A stretch of DNA of 64,000 bases from Geodermatophilus obscurus (lineage in GTDB: Bacteria; Actinomycetota; Actinomycetes; Mycobacteriales; Geodermatophilaceae), in assembly GCF_900115395.1 (NCBI RefSeq), contig NZ_FOWE01000001.1, positions 186,001 through 250,000 of the forward strand, read 5' to 3'. The notes beneath the pieces are model-generated. The model saw nothing but the letters and a program-made list of their open reading frames with translations. It made no database searches and was not told where the DNA came from. Shown one piece after another: positions 52,842-61,717 of this stretch. Position numbers and translations under genes: made by a program. The first letter of the stretch is position 1, and each line of letters begins with the position of its first letter.

Positions 52842-54221
52842 TCAGCGGACGCCGGCGACCGCCTGCTCGCGCACCTCGGCCGGGGCGTCGGGCAGGTCGC
52901 CCGGGCCGTGGTCGTCGTCGAGCATGGTCGTCTCGTCGAAGGGGGACCGGCCCGACAGGGCGGCGTCGAGCTGGGTGCGGTCGAGCTCCTTGGTCCAGGT
53001 GGCGACCAGGACGGCGGCGACGGCGTTGCCGGCGAAGTTGGTCACCGCGCGGGCCTCGGACATGAACCGGTCGATGCCGACGATGAGCCCGACGCCGTCG
53101 AGCAGGTCGGGACGGTGGGCCGACAGGCCGCCGGCGAGGGTGGCCAGGCCGGCGCCGGTGACCCCGGCGGCGCCCTTCGAGGCGATGATCATGAAGGCGA
53201 GCAGGCCGAGCTGCTCACCGATCGACAGCGGGTCGCCCAGGGCCTCGGCGATGAACAGCGAGGCCATCGTGAGGTAGATGGCGGTGCCGTCGAGGTTGAA
53301 CGAGTAACCGGTCGGCACGACGATCCCGGCCACCGGCTTGCTCACGCCGGCGTGCTCCATCTTCGCGATCAGCCGGGGCAGCGCGGTCTCCGACGACGAC
53401 GTGGAGACGATGAGCAGGAACTCCCGGCCCAGGTAGCGCAGCAGCGAGAAGATGTTGATCCCCGCGACCAGCCGCAGGATGAGGCCGAGGACGACGAACA
53501 CGAAGACCGCGCAGGTGGCGTAGAAGCCCAGCATGATCACCGCGAGGCTCTTCAGCGCGTCGACGCCGGTCTCCCCGACCACCGCGGCGATGGCGCCGAA
53601 CGCGCCGATCGGGGCCACCCACATGACCATCGCCAGGATGCGGAAGACCAGCTTCTGGAAGTGGCCGATGCCGCGCAGGACGGGCTCCCCGGCCCGGCCC
53701 ATCGACTGGATGGCGAACCCGACCAGCAGCGCGACCAGCAGCGCCTGCAGCACCGACCCCTCGGTGAGCGCGGAGACCAGGGTGGTGGGGATCAGGCCGA
53801 GGACGAAGTCGACCGTGCCGCCGGAGCCCTCGGCGTCCTGGGCGAGTGCCGCCCCCTCACCGCGCAGGCCCTCCGACAGCTGCAGGCCGTCGCCGGGCTG
53901 CAGCAGGTTGCCCACCACCAGGCCGATGGCCAGCGCCACCGTCGACATCAGGAGGAAGTAGCCCAGCGCCAGGCCGCCGACCCGGCCGACCTTCGCCGCC
54001 TGCCGGATCGACCCGATGCCCAGCACGATGGTGCAGAAGATGACCGGGGCGATGAGCATCTTGATCAGGGCGACGAACGCCGTCCCGATCCACTTCAGGC
54101 CCGCGGCGAACTCGGGGAACACCAGCCCGACGGTGATGCCGAGGAGGACCGCGGCGATCACGGCCAGGTAGAGCCAGTGCGTGCGGTCGCGCCGCGTCGG
54201 TGTCGCGGTGTCTGCTGCCAT
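52842..54221 (-). CDS. dctA: C4-dicarboxylate:cation symporter DctA
   Basis: 459 aa DAACS-family carrier: STSSSETALPRLI (serine-rich hairpin), PTGYSFNLDGTAIYLTMAS, and TNFAGNAVAAVLVA. Takes up succinate, fumarate or malate with Na+ or H+. The ATG yields MAADTATPTRRDRTHWLYL. It is divergent from a CitA/DcuS-like sensor and regulator, so induction by dicarboxylates is likely. Confidence 0.95.
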   Translation of the reverse strand: MAADTATPTRRDRTHWLYLAVIAAVLLGITVGLVFPEFAAGLKWIGTAFVALIKMLIAPVIFCTIVLGIGSIRQAAKVGRVGGLALGYFLLMSTVALAIGLVVGNLLQPGDGLQLSEGLRGEGAALAQDAEGSGGTVDFVLGLIPTTLVSALTEGSVLQALLVALLVGFAIQSMGRAGEPVLRGIGHFQKLVFRILAMVMWVAPIGAFGAIAAVVGETGVDALKSLAVIMLGFYATCAVFVFVVLGLILRLVAGINIFSLLRYLGREFLLIVSTSSSETALPRLIAKMEHAGVSKPVAGIVVPTGYSFNLDGTAIYLTMASLFIAEALGDPLSIGEQLGLLAFMIIASKGAAGVTGAGLATLAGGLSAHRPDLLDGVGLIVGIDRFMSEARAVTNFAGNAVAAVLVATWTKELDRTQLDAALSGRSPFDETTMLDDDHGPGDLPDAPAEVREQAVAGVR

Positions 54222-54276
54222 GACTGCTCCTGTGGGGTCGGGAGACCGGGTGTGGTGCTCCCAGTGGGCCGCAGCC

Positions 54277-54292
54277 GGTGACCGCGGTCACC
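54277..54292. promoter_or_regulatory. Palindrome between dctA and the two-component genes
   Basis: GGTGACCGCGGTCACC is a perfect 16-bp palindrome in the 129-bp divergent region. GTGAC ... GTCAC at about 54311-54336 gives a second, looser inverted repeat with the same half-site. They are candidate sites for the adjacent response regulator. Confidence 0.6.
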
Positions 54293-54350
54293 CTTGCGTT
54301 CATTGCGTACGTGACCTGCCTCTCACGTCACGGAGCGGCACACTGCTGCC

Positions 54351-55976
54351 GTGTCCCTGGTCCCGGTGCGGCGGCGCGGTACCGTCAGCCTCGCCCGGCA
54401 GTTCCTGTGGCTGCAGGCGCTGGTCGTGGCGGTGCTGGTGGCGGCCTCGTCGGTGGTCGCCTACCGCGACGCGCGGGACGCGGTCGTGCTCAACGCCGAG
54501 GAGCGCACCACCGCCGTCGTCGAGAGCATCGCCGACTCCCCGCAGGTGGTCGCCGCGGTCACCGGGCCGGACCCCACCGCGGTGCTGCAGCCCTACGTCG
54601 AGCAGGTGCGCGCCGACGCCGGCCTGTCCTTCGTGACCGTCCTGGCGCCCGACCGCACCCGCTTCACCCACCCCGACCCCCGCGAGATCGGCCGGCCGTT
54701 CCGCGGCACCATCGCCCCGGCGCTGCAGGGGACGACGTTCTCCGAGACCTACACCGGCACGCTCGGCCCGTCGGTCCGCTCGACCGGCCCGGTGTTCGAC
54801 GCGGACGGCGAGGTCGTCGCGCTCGTGTCGGCCGGGATCACCGTCGACCTCGTCGGGGCCGATCTCGCCGACGACGTGCCCGGCATCCTCGGCACGGCGG
54901 CGCTGACCCTCGCCGTCGGCGCGCTGGGCAGCTGGGCGATCAGCCGCCGCGTGCGCCGGCAGACCGGCGGCCTGGACGCCACGACCCTGGCGCGGATGGT
55001 GGAGCACCACGAGGCGGTCCTGCACGCCGTCCGGGAGGGACTGCTCCTGGTCGACCGCGAGGGCCGGGTGCAGCTGGCCAACGACGAGGCGCGGCGGCTG
55101 CTCGACCTCGACGGCGACCCCGCCGGCCGGCCGGTCGCCGACCTCGGCCTGCCCGTCGAGCTGGCCGCCGCCCTCGCCGCCTCCGAACGCGGCGTCGACG
55201 AGGTGCACCTGACCGGCCGCCGCGTGCTGCTGGTCAGCCGCTCCCCGACGCGCGCCTCCGGGCGGGCCGCCGGCTCGGTCGTGACGCTGCGCGACCACAC
55301 CGAGCTGCAGGCCCTGACCGGCGAGCGCGACAGCGTGCAGGCCTTCGCCGAGTCCCTGCGCGCCCAGGCGCACGAGGCCGCCAACCGGCTGCACACCACC
55401 GTGTCGCTCATCGAGCTGGGCCGCAGCGACGAGGCCGTGCGGTTCGCGACGGCACAGCTGGCCTCGGCCCAGGAGCTCACCGACCGCGTCGTCGGTGCCG
55501 TCGAGGAGCCGGTGCTGGCCGCGCTGCTGCTGGGCAAGGCCGCGACCGCCGACGAGCGCGGCGTGCGGCTGGACATCGAGACCTCGACGGCGGTCGGGCC
55601 CACCGGCATCCCGGGCGGCGACCTGGTGACGATCGTCGGCAACCTCCTCGACAACGCCATCGACGCCGCCCTGGCCGGCGACCCGCCGCGCGAGGTGCAC
55701 CTGGCCGTCTGGGTCGAGGACGACCGGCTCGAGGTCCGGGTGGAGGACAGCGGCCCCGGGCTCACCGAGGAGCAGGTGCCGCTGGCGTTCCGGCGCGGGT
55801 GGTCGACGAAGGACGACGGCGCCGGCGCCCCGGCGCGGCTCGGCCGCGGGCTCGGGCTGGCGCTGGTCGCCCAGGCCGTCCACCGGCACGGCGGCACCGT
55901 GGAGGTCCGGCCCGGGCCGGGGGCGGAGTTCCGCGTGTCGGTGCCCCTCGCCGTCCCGGTGCGGACCGCGCCGTGA
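54351..55976 (+). CDS. CitA/DcuS-type sensor histidine kinase
   Basis: 541 aa. TM1 near 17-38, extracellular PAS-like sensor about 40-175 (RFTHPDPREIGRPFRG), TM2 about 180-205, cytosolic PAS (LLVDREGRVQLANDEARRLL), then the H-box LRAQAHEAANRLHTTVSLIEL and HATPase motifs NLLDNAIDAAL, DSGPGL and GRGLGLALV. Senses a dicarboxylate or citrate outside (inference from dctA and family). The regulator starts inside its stop (GTGA). Confidence 0.92.
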   Translation: MSLVPVRRRGTVSLARQFLWLQALVVAVLVAASSVVAYRDARDAVVLNAEERTTAVVESIADSPQVVAAVTGPDPTAVLQPYVEQVRADAGLSFVTVLAPDRTRFTHPDPREIGRPFRGTIAPALQGTTFSETYTGTLGPSVRSTGPVFDADGEVVALVSAGITVDLVGADLADDVPGILGTAALTLAVGALGSWAISRRVRRQTGGLDATTLARMVEHHEAVLHAVREGLLLVDREGRVQLANDEARRLLDLDGDPAGRPVADLGLPVELAAALAASERGVDEVHLTGRRVLLVSRSPTRASGRAAGSVVTLRDHTELQALTGERDSVQAFAESLRAQAHEAANRLHTTVSLIELGRSDEAVRFATAQLASAQELTDRVVGAVEEPVLAALLLGKAATADERGVRLDIETSTAVGPTGIPGGDLVTIVGNLLDNAIDAALAGDPPREVHLAVWVEDDRLEVRVEDSGPGLTEEQVPLAFRRGWSTKDDGAGAPARLGRGLGLALVAQAVHRHGGTVEVRPGPGAEFRVSVPLAVPVRTAP

Positions 55977-56641
55977 TCCGGGTGCTGGTGGTCGAGGACG
56001 AGCCGGTCGCCGCCGAGGCGCACCGGACCTACGTCGACCGCACCGCCGGCTTCACCACCGTGGGCGTCGCGCACACCGGCGCGGCGGCCCTCGACGCGCT
56101 CGCCCGCACCCCGGTCGACCTGGTGCTGCTGGACCTGCACCTGCCCGACGCCTCCGGCCTGGACCTGTGCCGGCGGATCCGGGGGGCCGGCGCCGACGTC
56201 GACGTGCTCGCCGTGACCTCGGCGCGGGAGCTGGCCACCGTGCGCGCCGCCGCGGTGCACGGCGTCGTCGGTTACCTGCTCAAGCCGTTCACCTACCCGG
56301 GCCTGCGCGACCGGCTGGTGGCCTACGCCGAGTACCGGTCGCAGCTGTCGGCCGGCGGGGAGGTTGCCGGTCAGGCCGAGATCGACCGCGTGCTGGGCAC
56401 CGTGCGGCCGTCCCGGTCGGCGCCGCTGCCCAAGGGCATGGGCCGCGAGACCCTCGACGCCGTCGTCGCCGCCGTCCGGCGCGCCCAGGGGGTGTCGGCG
56501 GCCGAGACCGCCGAGCTGATCGGCGCCTCCCGGATCACCGCCCGCCGGTACCTGGAGTACCTCGCCGAGGCCGGGCTGGTCGAGCGGGTGCCCCGCTACG
56601 GGAGTGCCGGCCGCCCGGAGCTGGAGTACCGCTGGCGCTGA
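55973..56641 (+). CDS. CitB/DcuR-type response regulator
   Basis: 222 aa. Receiver domain: VLVVEDEPVAAEAHR, phospho-Asp in LVLLDLHLPDASG, and YLLKPFTYPGL. The C-terminal HTH (VSAAETAELIGASRITARRYLEYLAEAGL) fits the citrate/malate regulators. Probably activates dctA at the palindrome between the genes. Confidence 0.93.
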   Translation: MIRVLVVEDEPVAAEAHRTYVDRTAGFTTVGVAHTGAAALDALARTPVDLVLLDLHLPDASGLDLCRRIRGAGADVDVLAVTSARELATVRAAAVHGVVGYLLKPFTYPGLRDRLVAYAEYRSQLSAGGEVAGQAEIDRVLGTVRPSRSAPLPKGMGRETLDAVVAAVRRAQGVSAAETAELIGASRITARRYLEYLAEAGLVERVPRYGSAGRPELEYRWR

Positions 56642-56648
56642 GCCGGTG

Positions 56649-57047
56649 TCACAGCGGGTCGCCGTCGACGTAGACCCACCGGCCGTCGTCCCGGCGGAAC
56701 CGGCTGTGCTCCTGGTGGGTGTGCCCGGACCGCACGTGCTCCTCCCCGCCGCTGCGCGCGTGCGCGCGGAAGGTGACGGTGCCCTCGGTGTCGAACAGCC
56801 CGCCGCCGGAGCCGGCCAGCACCTCCAGGCCGGTCCAGCGCACCGCCGGGTCGAGCTCCAGCGTGCGCGGGCGGGTGGCCGGGTCCCAGGTCGCGAGCAG
56901 GTACGCGGCGTCCCCGACGGCGAAGGCGCTGTACCGCGAGCGCATCAGCTGCTCGGCGGTGGCGGCCGCCGCCGTCCCGTCGTGCAGCCGCCCGCAGTCC
57001 TCGGCGTAGGTCAGGCCGGATCCGCAGGGGCAGCGCTCGGGGCTCAC
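56649..57047 (-). CDS. SEC-C motif / YchJ (UPF0225) family protein
   Basis: 132 aa. Zinc-binding SEC-C motif CPCGSGLTYAEDCGRLH at the N-terminus, then an NTF2-like YchJ body (EQLMRSRYSAFAVGDAAYLLATW). Function unknown. The GTG is 4 bp after the GH13 stop, so it is the second gene of that operon. Confidence 0.9.
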   Translation of the reverse strand: MSPERCPCGSGLTYAEDCGRLHDGTAAAATAEQLMRSRYSAFAVGDAAYLLATWDPATRPRTLELDPAVRWTGLEVLAGSGGGLFDTEGTVTFRAHARSGGEEHVRSGHTHQEHSRFRRDDGRWVYVDGDPL

Positions 57048-57051
57048 GCCG

Positions 57052-58704
57052 TCAGTCTCCGGCGATCCAGACGGCGGTGTCCGGCGGGAGGGCCACCGAG
57101 CGGGCCGAGGAGTGCACGCCGGGGCCGGACGCCAGGAGCACCCGCCCGCGCGAGCCCACCAGGACCGACTCGGCGCCCATGTTGACCACGCAGCGGACCG
57201 TGCGGCCACCACCGGTGCAGCGGACGGTGAGGACGTCGCCGCGGCTGCTGACCGTGGCCTCGCCGGTCCCCAGCGCGGGGTGCTCGGCCCGGACGGCCAG
57301 CGCCTGCCGGTAGAGGCTCAGCACCGACGAGGAGTCGCGGGCCTGGCGGGACACCGCGTGCTGCCGCCACTCGGCCGGCACCGGCAGCCACGGCCGGGCC
57401 GCGCCGGCGGGGGAGAAGCCGACGCCGGAGGTGGCGTTCCACGGCATCGGGACACGGCAGCCGTCACGGCCGGCCCGCTCGCCGTTGCTGCGCAGGAAGA
57501 TCGGGTCCCGCTTCGCCTCGTCCGGCACGTGCGCCTGCGGCAGGCCCAGCTCGTCGCCGGCGTAGACGTAGGCCGAGCCGGGCAGCGACAGCAGCAGCAG
57601 CGCCGCCGCGCGCGCCCGCGACAGGCCGGTCTCGCCGCCGCCGAAGCGGGTCACCATGCGGTCCTTGTCGTGGTTGCCCAGCACCCAGGAGACCGGGGCG
57701 CCCACGCGGCCGAAGGCCTCCAGCGCGCTGCCGATCGCGTCGGTGAACGCCGCCGTCTGCCACGTCGACTTCAGCAGCCGGAACGACAGCGACTGGTGCA
57801 TCTCGTCGGGCCGCGAGTACAGGGCGACCTCGTCGAGGTCGGCCAGGCACACCTCGCCGACGAGCATCGTGTCCGGGTACTCGTCGCAGATCCCGCGCCA
57901 GCGCCGCCACACGTCGTGGACCTCGGGCTGGTTCCAGGTCATGGCCTGCTCGGGGCCGTGGCCGAACAGCGTGGGGGAGTACTCGCCCGGGTTGTCCCGC
58001 AGGCCGGCGTCCTTGTAGAGGCCGTAGGCGACGTCGACCCGGAAACCGCTCACCCCGCGGTCGAGCCAGAAGCGCAGGGTTCGCTCGAAGTCCTCGGCGA
58101 CGACGGGGTCGCGCCAGTTGAGGTCGGGTTGCTCGGGGGCGAACAGGTGCAGGTACCAGCGGCCGTCCGGGGTCCGCGACCACGCCGGCCCGCCGAACAG
58201 CGAGCGCCAGTTGTTCGGCGGCTCCTCCGACGGCGGCGCGAAGTGGTACCGCGAGGCCTCGGGGCCGTCGGGGTCGGCCAGCGCCGCCTGGAACCAGGGG
58301 TGCCGGTCGGAGGTGTGGTTGGGGACGACGTCGAGCACCACGCGCAGGCCGAGCTGCCGCGCGTCGGCCACCAGGGCCTCGACGTCGGACACGTCGCCGT
58401 ACTCCGGGTCGACGGCGCGGTAGTCGACGACGTCGTAGCCGCCGTCGGCCCCGCCGGAGGGGTAGTGCGGGTTGATCCAGAGCGCGTCCACGCCCAGCCA
58501 CGACAGGTAGGGCAGCCGGGCGCGCAGGCCGGCGAGGTCACCGATCCCGTCGCCGTTCCCGTCGGCGAACGACCGCAGGTACACCTGGTAGACGACGGCC
58601 GACCGCCACCAGGGCTGCTCCGCGGCCTGCTCCTGGGCAGGTGCCGGCCGGGACCACGGCTGCTGGCCGGCGGCGGTGCCGGCCGTGACGAGCTGAGCGG
58701 ACAT
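57052..58704 (-). CDS. GH13 alpha-glucosidase
   Basis: 550 aa. Starts VVYQVYLRSFADGNGDGIGDLAGLR; nucleophile Asp in GFRVDVAYG, acid/base Glu in LVGEVCL, third acid in GNHDKDR. The beta domain has SLPGSAYVYAGDELGLPQ. An alpha-1,4/1,6-glucosidase of the oligo-1,6-glucosidase group, cytosolic (no signal peptide). ATG at 58704 follows a short Gln-rich stretch. Coupled to YchJ-like downstream. Confidence 0.9.
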   Translation of the reverse strand: MSAQLVTAGTAAGQQPWSRPAPAQEQAAEQPWWRSAVVYQVYLRSFADGNGDGIGDLAGLRARLPYLSWLGVDALWINPHYPSGGADGGYDVVDYRAVDPEYGDVSDVEALVADARQLGLRVVLDVVPNHTSDRHPWFQAALADPDGPEASRYHFAPPSEEPPNNWRSLFGGPAWSRTPDGRWYLHLFAPEQPDLNWRDPVVAEDFERTLRFWLDRGVSGFRVDVAYGLYKDAGLRDNPGEYSPTLFGHGPEQAMTWNQPEVHDVWRRWRGICDEYPDTMLVGEVCLADLDEVALYSRPDEMHQSLSFRLLKSTWQTAAFTDAIGSALEAFGRVGAPVSWVLGNHDKDRMVTRFGGGETGLSRARAAALLLLSLPGSAYVYAGDELGLPQAHVPDEAKRDPIFLRSNGERAGRDGCRVPMPWNATSGVGFSPAGAARPWLPVPAEWRQHAVSRQARDSSSVLSLYRQALAVRAEHPALGTGEATVSSRGDVLTVRCTGGGRTVRCVVNMGAESVLVGSRGRVLLASGPGVHSSARSVALPPDTAVWIAGD

Positions 58705-58743
58705 GCGCACAGGATCGGCACGGAGGGTGGCCGGTGGGGATGG

Positions 58744-58770
58744 TCCCGACGCCAAAGGGTGAGGTCGGGA
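58744..58770. promoter_or_regulatory. Inverted repeat upstream of the GH13 gene
   Basis: TCCCGAC and GTCGGGA, 13 bp apart, 40 bp before the GH13 start. A possible operator for sugar regulation, without a known consensus match. Confidence 0.35.
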
Positions 58771-58915
58771 TCGTCACATTCCGCCGAACGCGCAGGTGCC
58801 GGCGACGCTGCGTGGCGTCCCGCACACCCGGATGGGCGAGGGGTGTGCCCGTGTTGCACCAGGCGTCCCACGAGTCACGAGCCGTCCCCGAGCCGGCGGC
58901 GAGGAGTCCCGCACC

Positions 58916-59107
58916 ATGTCCCGCACCGTGTCCAGCCCGATGGCCGAGCGCGCCGTCTGTCACCGCCACCCCCGGCACGTCTGGATCGCCAGCTGCCCCG
59001 ACTGCACCTCCTGGCACCTCGCCGGCCTGCGGGCCGGACGCGACGAGCGGTCGCCGGTGCCCGGCCCCCGCGACGCGGGCGACGGCCGGGCCTCCGCAGC
59101 CGCGTAG
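58916..59107 (+). CDS. Small zinc-ribbon-like protein, 63 aa
   Basis: CHRHPRHVWIASCPDCTSWHL gives a C-x-H-x2-H, C-x2-C, H set that could hold one zinc. Ribosome site GAGGAG upstream of the ATG. A strong hairpin follows the stop, which supports a real transcript. Function unknown. Confidence 0.65.
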   Translation: MSRTVSSPMAERAVCHRHPRHVWIASCPDCTSWHLAGLRAGRDERSPVPGPRDAGDGRASAAA

Positions 59108-59110
59108 CCG

Positions 59111-59156
59111 GACACACCCACGCCCCTCCGGCCGGCCGGAGGGGCGTGGGTGTGTC
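59111..59156 (+). terminator. 46-bp perfect palindrome after the small zinc-ribbon gene
   Basis: The two 23-base halves are exact reverse complements (gives about a 21-bp stem, 4-nt loop). It starts 3 bp past the stop codon, so it works as a terminator. Confidence 0.8.
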
Positions 59157-59233
59157 GGGAGCGGGATGGGGTTGACTGTCGTTGAGCGTTTGACCAGCCG
59201 GGGTGCCTACCCCGTGAGCCGAGGAGGACCGCC

Positions 59234-60262
59234 GTGCACCTGGGTGTCGACAGCTTCGTGGCCGCGGTGACCGACCCGTCGACGGGCCGGGCCGTGGGGC
59301 CGGAGGAGCGGATGGCCGACCTGCTCGAGGAGATCGAGACCGCCGACCGGGCGGGCCTCTACTCCTTCGGGATCGGCGAGCACCACCGGCCCGAGTACTA
59401 CGACTCGGCGCCGCCGGTCATCCTGGCCGCCGCGGCCGCCCGCACCTCCCGCATCCGGCTGGGCAGCGCGGTCACCGTGCTGTCGGCCGCCGACCCCGTC
59501 CGGGTGTTCCAGCAGTTCGCCACCCTCGACCTGATCAGCCGCGGCCGCATCGACCTCGTCGTCGGCCGGGGCTCGTTCACCGAGGCGTTCCCGCTCTTCG
59601 GGCTGTCCCTGGCCGACTACGGCGAGCTCTTCGACGAGAAGCTCGACCTGCTGCTGCGCATCCGGGCCTCCGAGACGGTGACCTGGTCGGGCCGGCACCG
59701 GCCCGCGCTCACCGGCCAGGGCGTCTACCCGCGCCCGCTGCAGGACCCGCTGCCGGTCTGGGTGGGCGTGGGTGGCACGCCGACGTCGTTCGTCCGCGCC
59801 GGGCTGCTCGGCCTCCCGCTGATGGTCGCGATCATCGGCGGCCAGCCGCGGCAGTTCGCGCCACTGGTCGACCTCTACCGGCAGGCCGGCGAGCGTGCCG
59901 GGCACCCGCCGGAGGCGTTGCAGGTGGGCCTGCACGTCTTCGGCTTCGTCGCCGACAGCACGCAGGCCGCGGCCGACACGATCTACCCGGGCTGGCACGA
60001 GATGTTCACCAAGGTCAGCCGCGAGCGCGGCTTCGCCCCGCCCAGCCGCGCCCAGTTCGACGCCACCAGCGGCCCCGACGGCGCCTTCTTCACGGGCGAC
60101 CCCGACACCGTCGCCGAGAAGCTGGTCCGCATCTCCGGTCAGCTCGGCGGTGTCGACCGGGTGTCGATCCAGATGACCAACCCGCGGCTCGCGCACGCCG
60201 ACCTGCTGCGCGGCATCGAGCTGCTGGGCACCGAGGTCGCGCCGCGGGTCGCCGGGTCCTGA
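59234..60262 (+). CDS. LLM class flavin-dependent oxidoreductase
   Basis: 342 aa luciferase-like: GEHHRPEYYDSAPPVILAAAAART, GSAVTVLSAADPVRVFQQFATLDLISRGRIDLVVGRGSF, and LPVWVGVGGTPTSFVRAG. The EHH motif is typical of the alkanal monooxygenase-like FMN group. GAGGAGGACC precedes the GTG. Substrate unknown. Confidence 0.9.
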   Translation: MHLGVDSFVAAVTDPSTGRAVGPEERMADLLEEIETADRAGLYSFGIGEHHRPEYYDSAPPVILAAAAARTSRIRLGSAVTVLSAADPVRVFQQFATLDLISRGRIDLVVGRGSFTEAFPLFGLSLADYGELFDEKLDLLLRIRASETVTWSGRHRPALTGQGVYPRPLQDPLPVWVGVGGTPTSFVRAGLLGLPLMVAIIGGQPRQFAPLVDLYRQAGERAGHPPEALQVGLHVFGFVADSTQAAADTIYPGWHEMFTKVSRERGFAPPSRAQFDATSGPDGAFFTGDPDTVAEKLVRISGQLGGVDRVSIQMTNPRLAHADLLRGIELLGTEVAPRVAGS

Positions 60263-60278
60263 GGGCGGGCCCGGCCGG

Positions 60279-61268
60279 TCAGGGCTCCTCGGGGTAGGGC
60301 GGGGCGCTGTCGGCCACGACGGCGCCCCGCTCGCCCAGGGGCCGCTCGGGGCCGACCGTGGAGTCCCGCTCGGTCTGCCGCTCGGCCTCGGCGTTGACCA
60401 CCGCGCCCAGGACGACCAGGGAGACGCTGAGCCACAGCCACACCATGCTGATCGCCACCCCGGCCAGGGACCCGTAGGTGGCCGTGTAGTCCCCGAGGCC
60501 CTGCACGTAGGCGAACAGCGCGAGCGACGTCGCCAGCCACAGGCCCGTCGCCAGCACCGCGCCGCCGCTGATCCACCGCCAGCGCGCCTGCCGCCGGTCG
60601 GGGCCGACCCGGTAGAGCACCGCCAGCACGAGCACCATCAGCCCGGCCACGCCCAGCCAGACCAGCCAGGACTCGAGGGCGCGGACCGGGCCGGGCGCGC
60701 CGGCCATCAGCGACGACAGGAGGCCGCGTCCGGCGAGCGCGGCGCCCAGCAGCGCAGCCCCGCCCAGTACGACGGCCAGCCCGAGCCCGCTGCGCCGCAG
60801 GAACCCCCGCGACTCGTCCTCGTGGTAGGCCAGGGTCAGCGCGTCGATGAGGTAGGTGGCGGCCGTCGTCGCCGTCCACAGGGCCGCCAGCAGGCCGGTC
60901 AGCCCCCGGAGGGTCAGCACCTGCCCCGACGCGGCGGTGATGGAGGTGAGCTGGTCGCCGACGAGGGGCTCGAGGTCGTCGGGGAGCACCTCGGCCATGT
61001 CCGACAGCTGCTGCAGCGCCTCCTCCGGGGTGTTGACGGCCCCGTAGATCGACAGCGCCGTCACGAGCACGGGGGCGATCGACAGCAGCGCGAAGAACGC
61101 GACCGCCGAGACCTGCACCATGAGCCGCTCGCCGAACGCCACCCGCAGCGACCGCCGCAGGACCCGCCACCACTGCCGGGGCGGGATCCGGTGCGGCGAC
61201 GCGGCGTCGCTCGACCCGGAGCGCACCGGCCGCCCGGCCGTGGCCCCGCTGCCGCGAGCGTCAGCCAT
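60279..61268 (-). CDS. YihY/BrkB family membrane protein
   Basis: 329 aa with six hydrophobic segments after residue 45. YihY pattern: VQVSAVAFFALLSIAPVLVTALS, TAATYLIDALTLAYHEDESRGFL, and SLAGVAISMVWLWLSVSLVVLGAVVNAE. Role in the envelope is not established. The ATG at 61268 is used; the frame further upstream is Pro-rich shadow coding. Confidence 0.9.
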   Translation of the reverse strand: MADARGSGATAGRPVRSGSSDAASPHRIPPRQWWRVLRRSLRVAFGERLMVQVSAVAFFALLSIAPVLVTALSIYGAVNTPEEALQQLSDMAEVLPDDLEPLVGDQLTSITAASGQVLTLRGLTGLLAALWTATTAATYLIDALTLAYHEDESRGFLRRSGLGLAVVLGGAALLGAALAGRGLLSSLMAGAPGPVRALESWLVWLGVAGLMVLVLAVLYRVGPDRRQARWRWISGGAVLATGLWLATSLALFAYVQGLGDYTATYGSLAGVAISMVWLWLSVSLVVLGAVVNAEAERQTERDSTVGPERPLGERGAVVADSAPPYPEEP

Positions 61269-61402
61269 GGACGGTGTCCTGCCCACTCCGCGTCCCCCAC
61301 ACGCACCGGGGATCCCCGGAGTCCGGGGACCGGGGTCGGGTCCGGGCAGGATCCGGGCGCTGCCGGATGTCCCGCCGGCGCCCCCGGCGGCAGGCTCGTG
61401 CC

Positions 61403-61717
61403 ATGACATCGACACCGCACACGGCCATCCCCTCCACCCCCCGCCGCGAGCTCCGGCGCACCCGGTCCGGCGCGATGCTGGGCGGTGTCAGCGGCGGGCT
61501 TGCCGACTACACCGGCGTCGACACCGTGCTGTGGCGGGCCGCCTTCGTGGGGCTCACCCTCGCAGGCGGCGCGGGCATCGTGCTCTACGCCGTCCTGTGG
61601 GTGCTCACCCCGCCGGTGCCGCTCGCCCCGGGCGAGCAAGCCCGCCCCGTGGACCTCGCCGTCGAGCGGCTCAGCGGCCGGCTCAGCGGCGACCGCACGG
61701 GGTCGTCGCAGGGCTGA
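61403..61717 (+). CDS. PspC domain protein
   Basis: 104 aa. LRRTRSGAMLGGVSGGLADYTGVDTVLWRAAFVGLTLAGG is the PspC domain with one long hydrophobic helix pair to residue 75. A membrane-stress-linked family. ATG with weak ribosome site. Divergent from BrkB and overlaps the LuxR gene's end by 35 bp. Confidence 0.9.
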   Translation: MTSTPHTAIPSTPRRELRRTRSGAMLGGVSGGLADYTGVDTVLWRAAFVGLTLAGGAGIVLYAVLWVLTPPVPLAPGEQARPVDLAVERLSGRLSGDRTGSSQG

